Positions 32,935 through 42,584 of a stretch of DNA of 64,000 bases are shown here, in pieces. Source of the DNA: Candidatus Chloroploca sp. Khr17 (lineage in GTDB: Bacteria > Chloroflexota > Chloroflexia > Chloroflexales > Chloroflexaceae); contig NZ_RYFF01000033.1 of NCBI RefSeq assembly GCF_004138165.1, positions 1 through 64,000 of the forward strand. Reading direction: 5' to 3'. The notes beneath the pieces are model-generated. The model made no database searches. It was not told the origin of the DNA and was given only the letters and a program-made list of their open reading frames with translations. A program made the position numbers and the translations under genes. How positions within the stretch are numbered: position 1 is the first letter of the stretch; every line of letters begins with the position of its first letter.

Positions 32935-35900
32935 ATGACCACCGACGTTCTTTATCTCCGTGACCTCATCAGTGTAGACGCCGATTTCAAACCATCGGTA
33001 CAACTCCCCTTTGACTTCTTCCAAGAGGCCATCAATGAGCGCTTAATCCGTAGCTTCATCCCGACCTCGCAATCAATTGCCATCTTCACCGAGATTGCCC
33101 ACAGCCTCGACCTGAATGGCAGCGAGCGTGCGCGGTCGATGGTCGGTACCTTCGGCACAGGCAAGTCAGACCTGCTCTTGATGATCTGCAACTACCTGGG
33201 GCGAAGCGTAGAAGATCCGCTGATGCAGCCCTTCTATGAGCGACTCAAGGGCGTTGATGCGACGCAGGCCGCGATTATCAGGCGGCGCCGCGAAGGACAA
33301 CCGCCATTTTTGGTTGTCCTGTTGCAAGCCGATATCGTCTCGTCCTTTCCGGGGTTTGTCTTGCATGGCCTCCAGGAGGCTCTCGAACAGCAGAACCTCG
33401 GCCATCTGATACAAAAGACGCGGTACGCTGCGGCCTGTGAACAGATTGAATCATGGCAGCGTACTCAACATCCTCGCTATAGCGATTTTTGTAAGACAAT
33501 TGAAGAGCACGAGAAGATCGATATAACCGGCCTCCTCGCGGCCCTGCGTGGGCCGCAGTCCGACGACGCACTGCGACGCTTTATGCGCACGTACAAGACC
33601 GTCATTGGGGCGGACTTCCCTATCTATGGATACAGCCAACCCCACGAGGCGTACGCTGAGGTCGCCCAGGCTCTTGTCGAAGCGGGGACCTTCAGCGGTA
33701 TCCTGCTGGTCTGTGACGAGTTTACAGCCTTCTTTGAGCGTTTCCAGAGTGCCATTGACCAGCAGTTGCGCGAGGTCGATGCCGAAACGAAGGCGGTCGA
33801 GAATCTCGCTGAGCGCTGTGCCTCCTCAGGGCGTGCCCAGATTCATTTCATTGTCGCCAGTCTTGAGCCTTTTGCCAGCGCGGCGGGGCGTATCGGCAGT
33901 GGCTCGGTAGCTCAGGCGACAGAGCGGACGGGTGGGCGCTTCAAACAACACTCATTAGAAGTACAGGGGAGCGAGGAGTTGATCCGCGGCACGATCAAGC
34001 GCCTGCCAGCCGCCGAGAGGGTCGAGTTGCTCTCCAACGTGCAGCGTGACGAACTGATGCAGATCGCCGGAGAGATCGGAAAGCTCCAGCTCCAGGCCCA
34101 GTGGCGGAACCGCGAGTGGGTTCGCGATAAGATTGTTGAGGGCTCCTTCCCGCTTCACCCATTCAGCACGTATGCTCTCCCACTTGTGAACCAGCGTGTC
34201 GCGCAGAGCCAGCGGACAATGTTCCTCTTCCTCAAGGATGACAAAGGGCTGCGCGGCTTCATCGAGCGTGAGCCGCTGGACGACACCTACCCCGGCTGGC
34301 GTCGCCTGCTCACGCTTGATCGGCTATTCGACTACTTCCACGAGAGCATTTTCAGCAAGCGCTCGGACATCCTCGACGCCTTTGAGAGCGCTGAGCAGAA
34401 GGTACGCTCGGCGGAAACCGGGCGCGAGCTTGCCGACCGTATCCTGAAAATCGTCGCCCTGTGCGAAGTTATCGGCAACGACCAGGTGCTCCGTCCAACC
34501 CGACTCTTTCTACGTCGTGCGCTGAATCTCCCCTCAGCGGACGAAACTGACTTCCAGGTCGCACTGAATTTGCTGGAACAAGAGGATGCGCTTGTTGCCC
34601 CAGGTGAAGCCGATAGCACGACCGGCATCTACAGCCTACCAACCCGTGGCTGGGTGAGCACGAGCAGTCTACGCCAACGTATTATCGAACAGGCGCGTAA
34701 GTTCTCGGCTACCGATGCCTCGAAACTCCAGGCAACCTACCCTCCAGAGCCAATCGATGCCTTGGACTACAACTCCAAGCGCGGCTCTCACCGGGAACTC
34801 AGCGCCTACTACATAAATTTGCTCACGCTGCGTTCTCGTGAGCGACTGAAAAGCGATCTTGAGGACTCGCGCAATCAGGATGGTCTGCTCTGGTATGTCA
34901 TTACTTCGACCGATGAAGAACGCGCCGAGGCCCAAAGCCTTGCCCGCGAGCTCACCAGGCTGCACAATCGCCTGGTGGTGGCAGTGCCCGTAGCGCCCTC
35001 GCAAGTCTTAAGAGCCCTGCGCGACTACCAGGCCCTTGATGCAGTGCGCCGTGACCCCAACCTTGAGCCAGGTAGCAAAGCCTACCTTGAGGATAAAGGT
35101 AAGCTCGGCAAAGCCTACAAAGATCAACTCGACCGTGAGTTGAGCAACCTGATCGATCGCCGCCAGTGGGAGTGGTTCGCTAATGGACGTGGAGATTCAG
35201 GCCTGAGCAATCAGGCGGTCACCACGCTAGCCAGTCAGGTGATGGAGATGGTCTTCCCGCGCACTCCCAATACCAGCTTCCGTCAGCATTTCAAGGATAC
35301 AGGCTTTAGTAGCCCGATTCTTAAAGCCGTTGAGCAGATCCTGAAGGGCAATATCCAGATTGCCAAAAACACCAAGAACCCGTCCGATAAGATCCTGCAG
35401 ATCGGCGGAGTGGCGCTCGGTCTGTTGCAGCAAGAGAAGACGCAGGGTGCCTTTGAGGTCTTTGTGCTAGCTGATCCAACGAGTAGTGCCAACTCAGCCA
35501 GTAGCACCATCTGGCAGCGTATGAGTGATCACCTTGCTGCCGGGAAACCGTGGAACTCCCTCGTACGCGAGCTGCGTCAGCCTCCGTTCGGCCTCTACGA
35601 CTCGATCCTCATCTTCTTCCTAGCGGTCTTCATTGCTCGCAACGCCGATTCAGTCTCCATCTTGCGCAGTGGATTGGTAAATCGTCCGTTGGCGGTTGAT
35701 CAGAACGTGTTGAAGGCGCTGCTAGAGAAGCCCCAAGACTACACGCTGCGCTACTACAAGCTGACCGAGCCCGAGAAGCGCTGGCTCCGTGGCATGGTCG
35801 AGCGAGGGCTTCGGCAGGCCGACTTCACGCTGCCTCCAGGCACAACCTTGCGAGCAGCTGTTGCGAGTAAAGTGAAACCATGGCTAAATCGCCAACAGAT

Positions 35901-38028
35901 CCCTGTGTTCGCGCAAACCCTTAGTGTAGAGCAGATCGCCGAGTTGCTGCCCGACAGCAGTCCTGAGGCGATGAACGCGATTCAGCTCCTGCTCAAGAGT
36001 CAGAGCAGTGACAGCGATCTCATGGAAGTTCTCCTCACCGAGTTACCGCGCTGTCTTGGCGCACCAGAGCAGCACGCCGCTTGGGATCAGACCACAGTTG
36101 AGGGTTTACTCAGCAGCTGGATGACCGTGTGCGAGTTGCTTGCGCACCTACCCGTGGTGTTGAAAGAACGCACAATTCGCCGAGCGGCCGCCCTCTTCGA
36201 TGCTGAGCAATATGCCCCTGAAGATCACTGGGGGGCGGTGATCCGCTGGCGGTTGAACCGTGGTTCCATCCCTTCAGGACGCCTACAGGGGCTTGCGCAG
36301 GATTTGTTCCGTTTAACTAATATGGTAGGCGGCAGCATCGAACAGACACTGCTCGATGACTTCGCTCGCCGTGTCATCGGCGTCGGCGTCGAGTATCAGC
36401 GCTGGCAAGATCTTGAGAAGATCGAAAAGGTTTTCAATGAACTGACGAAAGCCCGTGACGAGATTGACCGCGCCTGGGCCGAAGTTGCGCAAGGTGACGA
36501 GATCTGGCGCGAGGGTCTGGTGCGCACCGTCTCGGGTCGAGCGGTGAGCGGCGTAAGCGCCGACCAAGCTGCGACTGAGTTGGCCGCATGGAACAGTGAG
36601 CTAAGTTGGCCTGCGTGCGCTCAGTCACTGAGCCCCAGACAGATCCGCGAAATCTACACGGAGATCACCCCTGAGGCGGCGCACGACCTGGTCGTGATGC
36701 TCAAACGTATAGACTATGACGCCAGCCGGTGGCGTCGCGATTTGATCGAGGGGTTGCCGAAAGAGCTAGGCGTGCAGGGCTACACCAGGAGCGAGGTAAT
36801 GGCGGCGCTGCGCCGTCTCGAAACGGTGCTGCCCCTTGCCGCAAGCCTTGAGACACGGCTGCAGCGCCATGTCCAGCAGCAGATTGTAGCTCTGTTTGGG
36901 GCCACGGTTGGCGTGGCTGCCGACGCAACAGCGAACGAAGTGCTTGCTCAGTGGCGTGACCGCTACTCCATTCCAGAACCAAACGACCTGTCGGCTGACG
37001 CGAAAAGCATGCTCTTCCACATCAACAACTGGGCTGGCGAAGCCGAACCCCTCGTACTGACAACCTTGCCCCGTGCGCTCAGCGCGGTGGGCCGTCCCGT
37101 TCGTCAGTGGGAACAGTTCGACCTGCTCAAGAGCTATGTCGAAGCACTCCGTAGCCTGCTCGGCGAAATTGCGAGCTACGAACCACTGAGCGCACCGGCA
37201 TACCGCTGGTTGTCGGGCGTGCTGCGTGCCACCGAACGCGAGCAAGCGACGCTGCCACGCGAGCGACGAAAGCTGACCGAGCTTGTCGCCACCGAGCTAA
37301 GCGTCTGGCTGCGTGAGCGCCGCCTCCCGCCCTTTGTCGCCGACCTGGATCTTGAACAGCTCAGGAGCATCTTCCCAGACGCCGATGCGCCGACGCTCAA
37401 CGCCCTGCATTGGCTGCTCCACCGTGAAGCTGTGACCGCAGCGCAGCGCCTGGTCAGCCAGGCGCTGCCCGTTGCCCTCGGCCTCCCATTGGAGCAGACG
37501 CAGTGGGATGAGCCAGGCGTAAAACTGGCGGTCGAGCGCTTTGTCGGTGTTTGTCATCGTGTTGGCACCCTCCCCGATACACTCCGTCGGGGGCTGTACA
37601 TCGAGATCAGCCAGATCTTCCACGCGATCACCCCGGTCACCTCGTCTGCCGAGTTGCTAGCGCAGATGCGGGCCTGGCGCTCGTCTTATGTCATTCTTCC
37701 CAAAGACGCGGTCTCTGACAATGCACGGCTGGTATATGAATCCCTCGCGGGCCGAGAAGATGACCCGGATACGCTACTCTTAGAGCGGCTTCCAGCCAAA
37801 ATGGGGGAGGTGCGCGAGATGTACGGTCGCTGGCGCAGTTGGTCGCTGCGTGACCGCTACCTTCACGCCCTCAAACTGTCGGCAGAAGAGATCGAGCAGT
37901 ACGCCGTACACCGCACGAACGACCAGGGCGAAGCGCTCTGGCACGACTTCCGACGACGCCTGGCTGAGCTCGGTGCCGATGAGCAGCGCTGGGTTGTCAA
38001 AGCCTTCCGAGACGAGTTTCAGCAATGA
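32935..38028 (+). CDS. brxC: BrxC-like giant P-loop ATPase
   Basis: A 1697-residue ATPase, somewhat longer than typical BrxC/PglY proteins. The N-terminus (RDLISVDADFKPSVQLPFDF) precedes Walker A GTFGTGKSDLL (residues 71-81) and Walker B ILLVCDEFTAFFERF (about D261-E262). IHFIVASLEPFASAAGR and TGGRFKQHSLEVQ follow. The middle contains the PPFGLYDSILIFFLAVF block shared with the first ATPase, and the last ~700 residues are helical repeats, probably a scaffold. In BREX systems BrxC is an essential ATPase that contacts PglZ and DNA. GGAG precedes the ATG; the gene ends in an ATGA overlap with pglZ, matching a coupled complex. Confidence 0.8.
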   Translation: MTTDVLYLRDLISVDADFKPSVQLPFDFFQEAINERLIRSFIPTSQSIAIFTEIAHSLDLNGSERARSMVGTFGTGKSDLLLMICNYLGRSVEDPLMQPFYERLKGVDATQAAIIRRRREGQPPFLVVLLQADIVSSFPGFVLHGLQEALEQQNLGHLIQKTRYAAACEQIESWQRTQHPRYSDFCKTIEEHEKIDITGLLAALRGPQSDDALRRFMRTYKTVIGADFPIYGYSQPHEAYAEVAQALVEAGTFSGILLVCDEFTAFFERFQSAIDQQLREVDAETKAVENLAERCASSGRAQIHFIVASLEPFASAAGRIGSGSVAQATERTGGRFKQHSLEVQGSEELIRGTIKRLPAAERVELLSNVQRDELMQIAGEIGKLQLQAQWRNREWVRDKIVEGSFPLHPFSTYALPLVNQRVAQSQRTMFLFLKDDKGLRGFIEREPLDDTYPGWRRLLTLDRLFDYFHESIFSKRSDILDAFESAEQKVRSAETGRELADRILKIVALCEVIGNDQVLRPTRLFLRRALNLPSADETDFQVALNLLEQEDALVAPGEADSTTGIYSLPTRGWVSTSSLRQRIIEQARKFSATDASKLQATYPPEPIDALDYNSKRGSHRELSAYYINLLTLRSRERLKSDLEDSRNQDGLLWYVITSTDEERAEAQSLARELTRLHNRLVVAVPVAPSQVLRALRDYQALDAVRRDPNLEPGSKAYLEDKGKLGKAYKDQLDRELSNLIDRRQWEWFANGRGDSGLSNQAVTTLASQVMEMVFPRTPNTSFRQHFKDTGFSSPILKAVEQILKGNIQIAKNTKNPSDKILQIGGVALGLLQQEKTQGAFEVFVLADPTSSANSASSTIWQRMSDHLAAGKPWNSLVRELRQPPFGLYDSILIFFLAVFIARNADSVSILRSGLVNRPLAVDQNVLKALLEKPQDYTLRYYKLTEPEKRWLRGMVERGLRQADFTLPPGTTLRAAVASKVKPWLNRQQIPVFAQTLSVEQIAELLPDSSPEAMNAIQLLLKSQSSDSDLMEVLLTELPRCLGAPEQHAAWDQTTVEGLLSSWMTVCELLAHLPVVLKERTIRRAAALFDAEQYAPEDHWGAVIRWRLNRGSIPSGRLQGLAQDLFRLTNMVGGSIEQTLLDDFARRVIGVGVEYQRWQDLEKIEKVFNELTKARDEIDRAWAEVAQGDEIWREGLVRTVSGRAVSGVSADQAATELAAWNSELSWPACAQSLSPRQIREIYTEITPEAAHDLVVMLKRIDYDASRWRRDLIEGLPKELGVQGYTRSEVMAALRRLETVLPLAASLETRLQRHVQQQIVALFGATVGVAADATANEVLAQWRDRYSIPEPNDLSADAKSMLFHINNWAGEAEPLVLTTLPRALSAVGRPVRQWEQFDLLKSYVEALRSLLGEIASYEPLSAPAYRWLSGVLRATEREQATLPRERRKLTELVATELSVWLRERRLPPFVADLDLEQLRSIFPDADAPTLNALHWLLHREAVTAAQRLVSQALPVALGLPLEQTQWDEPGVKLAVERFVGVCHRVGTLPDTLRRGLYIEISQIFHAITPVTSSAELLAQMRAWRSSYVILPKDAVSDNARLVYESLAGREDDPDTLLLERLPAKMGEVREMYGRWRSWSLRDRYLHALKLSAEEIEQYAVHRTNDQGEALWHDFRRRLAELGADEQRWVVKAFRDEFQQ

Positions 38029-40343
38029 TCACCATTATCGCTGACCCGCACAATTACAAGGGTGATGTACCAGGTGTGATGCAAGCCGCGAGCCCACGCG
38101 ACTATGTTGCCGCACGGCAAGCGATCCGTCGGGCACTTGACCTCGACAACTCGCTGACACTGCACGTCACCAGCCACCTGCTTCTGCACTGGCTAGAGGA
38201 TTTCAACGGCTATACCGGTGTCGACTGGAAGCAGATTGCGCCCGAACTGGACTACCGTCGCATCTTCGGTGTTGATCCGCCCTCGTTGTTTGCCCCTGAG
38301 GTGCTGATCGCAATCGATATTGCGACCATCAACAAGCCGCCACCCGGCATCGAGGTCGATCCGGTTGGCTGGGTGCTCGGGGAGCGTCTACACTCAGTGT
38401 GGGGGGAACCCCAGGTCAGCGAAGCCCACCTGTCACAACTGAGCGCATGGGCTATTCGCCATGGCGACACTATTTTGCCGTTGCTGCACCCACTTGTGCA
38501 GTATTGTCTTACCCAGTGGGCCATCGCAATGCCTGCCTATGGTGCATTGCGTGCGGGCAGTCTGGCGGCGGATGCGACCAATCTCATCCGCCGTGCGGCG
38601 CTGCGGCACTACGCAGTGCCGTGGCTCCAAGCGCGGGGGCTGCAAGCCCTACCGGTGGCCCCGCTGAAGCTGAGCGGCGAGATCTGGGGCGAGGCACTGC
38701 GTGATCTCGGGCCAGCTATCGAGCAATACTGGCGCGAGCAGCGAGCAGAACGCGAGCCTGATCAGATGTGGCTTCAATCTGCGCTAGCCACGATGTCTGG
38801 ACGGAGCCACGCGGAGTTGCGTGTGATCGAAGATGTGATGCGGCGCGATCCCGGCCTTCTCGACACCACGCTCGTTCACAAGCTTCGCCAGACATTTGGT
38901 GAACTTCCCAAAGCGGCTGCCACGCTGGATGAGCTTGAAAGCCTCGTTCCGCCGCCGCAGCCTGCTCAACCACAAAAGGAGTGGAGCGACCAGCAATGGC
39001 TGCGTTGGGCGACAGAAGCCTATCTGCCATACTTTGCTTGGACGGTGCGCTCACAGCAATCCCGCGATGCGCAAGCCACCTACGCCAGTCGCTATGAGGA
39101 CTGGCTTGCCAAGCGTTACCCTGACTGGCTCATCACGGTCGGCGCACCGCTGATCACTAGCCAGTTCACGCTGATGCGCGATCTACTTGCGGCGCAACCT
39201 GATGCGGTTGTGGTCTGGCTCGTGGCTGATGGTTTAACGTGGTGGCAGGGTCGTATACTGAGGGAATGCTGTAAGCATCACGGCCTTCACCCACAGCGCT
39301 ACGAGCCTGCCGTCGCAATGCTGCCCTCGGTGACAAGCATCTCGAAGCGAGCACTTGTCACCGGCATGGCTATCACCGACGAGCCACAGGGGACGATTGC
39401 TCAGGCGGCGCATGAGAAGCTGGCGCGGGTCGGGCTGCGTGGGTTCGTCAGCTACCACGCCCACGAAGTGCTAGAGGCTGTCCGCTCCCCCGCGCCGCCA
39501 CAATGTCTCATCTGGCTCGCCAATGAACTCGACCGCCAGGCCCACGAGCGGATCACGTTTACCGACGATAGCGTGGTACGGGCTGTGCTTGAAAACTTCG
39601 CCCAAACGCTGAGTCGGCTACGCGATTTGTGTCTCGAGCGCGGTCGGCCCTTCCATGCACTGATCGGCAGCGATCATGGGAGTACCCTTCTGCCTTCAAC
39701 TGCCCCGACCCGTCGTGTCCCACCAACCGCCCGTGAAGTCATCGATGTATGGGAGGATCAGAGCGAGTCACCATCGTCAGCCACGACCTCGGCACGCGCT
39801 GCGCAGGTAAGCGATGGCCGGAGCCTTGCGATCGACGGCGGCGAATGGCACCATCTTGATCGACTGCGCTACCAACTGCCTCATGACTATCTCGTCCCGC
39901 GGGGCTACGCAGCAGTCGGGCGACGACCAGCAGGCTGGACACACGGCGGCCTTACCCCAGAGGAGACCATTGTCCCACTCATTCATCTTGCCCCAGAGCC
40001 ACTTGTGGTTCACAACCTGCAACTCACCCTCGACGGGCAACTCCAACCGCAAAGGGAGGGCGTTCTCTCGCTCCTGCTAGCGAATCCCAACCCTGCGCCG
40101 ATTGACGGTCTTGTGGTGCGCGTGGCCGACCTTGAGCCTGTGACCATTGAGCGCATCGCAGCACAGGATCGCTATGAAACGACGATTAGGTTTCCCGCTC
40201 GACCCATTAATGGCACGAAGCTTTCGCTGCAATGGACGCTTGACGGACAAGTACTTGGCGTTGCCTATCACCAGCAAGGCGAAGCAAGCATCAAGGTACG
40301 CAGGCTCCAAAGCGGCAACTCGATCGATGACCTGTTTGGATAG
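38025..40343 (+). CDS. pglZ: PglZ, BREX alkaline-phosphatase-superfamily protein
   Basis: A 772-residue PglZ-domain protein. The metal-binding core of the alkaline phosphatase fold is present: VVWLVADGLTWWQGR (Asp about residue 403), MLPSVTSISKRALVTG (Thr/Ser nucleophile region), LIGSDHGSTLLPS (Asp-His about residue 547) and WTHGGLTPEETIVPL (His about residue 640). PglZ is the one protein common to all BREX types; relatives have nuclease or phosphatase activity in vitro and its role in modification is unresolved. The N-terminal ~350 residues are helical and probably bind the large ATPase. Its start is ATGA-coupled to the BrxC-like gene, and brxL begins 6 bases after its stop. Confidence 0.9.
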   Translation: MITIIADPHNYKGDVPGVMQAASPRDYVAARQAIRRALDLDNSLTLHVTSHLLLHWLEDFNGYTGVDWKQIAPELDYRRIFGVDPPSLFAPEVLIAIDIATINKPPPGIEVDPVGWVLGERLHSVWGEPQVSEAHLSQLSAWAIRHGDTILPLLHPLVQYCLTQWAIAMPAYGALRAGSLAADATNLIRRAALRHYAVPWLQARGLQALPVAPLKLSGEIWGEALRDLGPAIEQYWREQRAEREPDQMWLQSALATMSGRSHAELRVIEDVMRRDPGLLDTTLVHKLRQTFGELPKAAATLDELESLVPPPQPAQPQKEWSDQQWLRWATEAYLPYFAWTVRSQQSRDAQATYASRYEDWLAKRYPDWLITVGAPLITSQFTLMRDLLAAQPDAVVVWLVADGLTWWQGRILRECCKHHGLHPQRYEPAVAMLPSVTSISKRALVTGMAITDEPQGTIAQAAHEKLARVGLRGFVSYHAHEVLEAVRSPAPPQCLIWLANELDRQAHERITFTDDSVVRAVLENFAQTLSRLRDLCLERGRPFHALIGSDHGSTLLPSTAPTRRVPPTAREVIDVWEDQSESPSSATTSARAAQVSDGRSLAIDGGEWHHLDRLRYQLPHDYLVPRGYAAVGRRPAGWTHGGLTPEETIVPLIHLAPEPLVVHNLQLTLDGQLQPQREGVLSLLLANPNPAPIDGLVVRVADLEPVTIERIAAQDRYETTIRFPARPINGTKLSLQWTLDGQVLGVAYHQQGEASIKVRRLQSGNSIDDLFG

Positions 40344-40349
40344 AAGCTT

Positions 40350-41768
40350 ATGACCAACCAAAAGCGTTACGAAGAAAAGGCACAGACATTCTTCGGTGAG
40401 GTTTGTGTGAACAAAGCCCTCGTCCAAGAGGCAGGTTTTGGCACGCGTAGCGTACCAGCCTATGTGAGCGAGTGGATTGTCACGCGCCATACGCCTGACG
40501 GCGTGCTTGATGATCAGGCGCGCCAGCGCATCCGCCAATTTCTTAATCAGCACCTCCCGACCCGCGACCAGAAGGAGCAACTGAAGGCCCAACTTCAGAG
40601 CGGCGAGGTGCTGACTGTGCTCGATCAATTCAGCATTGTCGTCGATCTGCAACGCAACGAGTTGCGGCTGGCGGTACCCTGTCTGGACGAACGCAAGGCT
40701 GGCGTCGACCGACCTATCGCCGAGCAATACCCCCTCCTCTTCGGCAGCGGGGTCTGGGGGGTCGGGAAACTCCAGTATTACCCGCCGGATCATCTGCGCA
40801 AAGAGGGCCAGATCTGGATGGCCGATTTTCGCCCGATGCAGAATGCCAGCCTTGATCTGGATTTATACTGTGAGCAACGCGAGGCCTTCTCGCTCGATGA
40901 ATGGCGCGATCTGATGATCTGCAGTATGGGCTACAACCCCGACGCCTACACCATCCCACAGCAGATGCTGCTGCTCACCCGGCTCTTGCCACTGGTGCAA
41001 GAGCGGGTCAACATGATCGAATTAGCGCCGAAGGGCACGGGCAAATCCTTTGTCTTCCTCAACCTCTCACGTTACGCCAGGCTTGTGTCGGGCGGCAAAG
41101 TGACCGCAGCAGCGCTCTTCTACAACAACCAGAATCGGCAACCAGGCCTGCTGACCCATTACGATCTCGTGGTCTTTGATGAAGCGCAGTCGCTGTCGTT
41201 TAGCAACCCCGGCGAAATGATCGGCGTGCTCAAGGATTACCTGGAGTCAGGAAGTTTCGCCCGTGGCGGTGTACAGAAAGTGGAGGCAAGCGCCGGATTG
41301 ATGATGCTCGCCAATATCCCTTTGGACGAAAACCGACGCCCTCGGTATGAAAACCTCTTCCGCGAACTACCAGAGTTTCTTGGCGAAACAGCGTTTATCG
41401 ACCGGATGCATGGCATCTTACCCGGCTGGGAGCTCCCGCGGATCGAACAGTCCTTCATCGCCACTGGCGTCGGCTTCAAGGCCGACTACTTTGGTGATGT
41501 ACTGCATCACTTGCGCACGCGTGCGGGCTATGAGCAGATTGTGCAGCAGCGTGGCAGCATCATCGGCACAAACGACCGCCGCGACATTATCGCCATCACG
41601 CGCCTTGCGGCAGGCTATTGCAAGCTACTTTTCCCCCACGGCGAGCTTTCCGACGAGGATCTCCGCGAATATTGTCTCAAGCCCGCGATCAAGCTGCGGC
41701 AGCGTGTGCGTGACCAACTCTCCATCCTGGATCCTGAATATGCGCACGTGAACATTGGTTGTGTCTAA
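40350..41768 (+). CDS. brxL: BrxL, AAA+ protein lacking the usual C-terminal extension
   Basis: A 472-residue BrxL. The N-terminal domain (FFGEVCVNKALVQEAGFGTRSVPAYVSEWIV) leads into the AAA+ core: NMIELAPKGTGKSFVFLNLS (Walker A about residues 228-235), SGGKVTAAALFYN, YDLVVFDEAQSL (Walker B about residue 275), GVLKDYLESGSFARG and FIDRMHGILPGWELPRI. Relatives of type 1 BREX continue for ~200 more residues with a Lon-protease-like or other extension; this protein stops at DPEYAHVNIGCV, right after the core. BrxL proteins form DNA-encircling hexamers needed for defence. It is the last gene of the operon; no ribosome binding site better than AGAAG is seen. Confidence 0.9.
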   Translation: MTNQKRYEEKAQTFFGEVCVNKALVQEAGFGTRSVPAYVSEWIVTRHTPDGVLDDQARQRIRQFLNQHLPTRDQKEQLKAQLQSGEVLTVLDQFSIVVDLQRNELRLAVPCLDERKAGVDRPIAEQYPLLFGSGVWGVGKLQYYPPDHLRKEGQIWMADFRPMQNASLDLDLYCEQREAFSLDEWRDLMICSMGYNPDAYTIPQQMLLLTRLLPLVQERVNMIELAPKGTGKSFVFLNLSRYARLVSGGKVTAAALFYNNQNRQPGLLTHYDLVVFDEAQSLSFSNPGEMIGVLKDYLESGSFARGGVQKVEASAGLMMLANIPLDENRRPRYENLFRELPEFLGETAFIDRMHGILPGWELPRIEQSFIATGVGFKADYFGDVLHHLRTRAGYEQIVQQRGSIIGTNDRRDIIAITRLAAGYCKLLFPHGELSDEDLREYCLKPAIKLRQRVRDQLSILDPEYAHVNIGCV

Positions 41769-41876
41769 CCCTGAGAGGCTAGGCTGAGCCTAACCCCAGA
41801 TTACAGCAACGGCAGATGCTGCCATCGCCCTACAATATCGCCTTCGCAGCAAGGCCCGCATCGGCTATAATGCAGG

Positions 41877-42063
41877 GTGCCTTTGCGCCTTTGCGTCAAA
41901 TCATCAAGAAACTTTGTTGACAAACCACTGATTAGTCTGGGAACGACATTTCCCGAGAGCACCGTCGACCACGAATAGCGCATGGAGCAGCCCATATTCG
42001 TTTATTCGTTCTCAGCATTCGTGGTCGGCGGCGCTACCAGAAAACTTAGTTCCCAAACTACTG
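41877..42063. repeat. Repeat cluster after the BREX-like operon (mobile-like element copy 3)
   Basis: Following the operon are a short CCTTTGCGCCTTTGCGTCAAATCAT repeat (41879-41903) and an inverted fragment of the mobile-like element's alternative end (AAACTTTGTTGACAAACCACT). The third copy of the ~150-base palindromic element follows at 41931-42063, diverged in the middle (TATTCGTTTATTCGTTCTCA). A weak stem (AGGCTAGGCTGAGCCT, 41778-41793) could end the operon transcript. No gene lies in 41769-42089. Confidence 0.7.
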
Positions 42064-42089
42064 AGCGGCCCGATCCCGAGCCAAACACT

Positions 42090-42584
42090 ATGCTGATCAC
42101 GACCTTCGCGCCCGGATTGACCCAGTATCTGCCGAACACGGCCGCCCTGCTCGACACGGCCAATCTTGTGCTCCACCCGGCAGTCGAGCGCCTGGTTCTC
42201 TCTGGTTCCCGCGGGATCGGCGGGACACCACGCCCTGAGTCAGACCTTGATGTGAGTCTGATCATTGCCGCTACGGCGCTACCTGCCGCCGAGCCTGCCC
42301 GCGAGCAATTGCTGCGCAGCGTCTTGGAGGTCACCCTGTCGAGGTGGCAAGGCGCAGTGGAGTGCGACCTGGCAGCGATCTTCCCTGTACACACCTGTGG
42401 GCTGCGCTGCTTCGCCGGCTTGCAACACGCACCGCCGCCGTGCGCCCACCCGGCAGGCTGTCGCTTCGGCATCTTCAAACTCCAGAAGGGCTTTGAAGGC
42501 TACGTACCCTGGGAGGGCGTCGATCTGAAGCGCCTGTACCCAATCCTAGAAATCTGGCAGCGCGCGGGCGGCCCGCCGTCCTAG
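42090..42584 (+). CDS. Nucleotidyltransferase-fold protein in defence island
   Basis: A 164-residue protein. RLVLSGSRGIGGTPRPESDLDVSLII (residues ~32-57) is a nucleotidyltransferase signature with GS and the D-x-D metal pair, and ECDLAAIFPVHTCG offers the third carboxylate. A Cys/His-containing stretch (TCGLRCFAGLQHAPPPCAHPAGC) could bind zinc, which is unusual for the family. ATG 42090 is chosen because the longer frame starts inside a repeat. It converges on the PIN gene, and the palindrome CTAG at 42581-42584 supplies both stop codons. Function unknown; toxin-like modification of RNA or protein is possible. Confidence 0.65.
   Translation: MLITTFAPGLTQYLPNTAALLDTANLVLHPAVERLVLSGSRGIGGTPRPESDLDVSLIIAATALPAAEPAREQLLRSVLEVTLSRWQGAVECDLAAIFPVHTCGLRCFAGLQHAPPPCAHPAGCRFGIFKLQKGFEGYVPWEGVDLKRLYPILEIWQRAGGPPS

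Noticed and set aside
26418-41768. Type 1 or type 3 BREX system
   Set aside because: No PglX-type methyltransferase motif (NPPY/DPPY) or BrxA/BrxB-sized gene was found in the operon, while a PAPS-reductase and DUF4007 genes are present.
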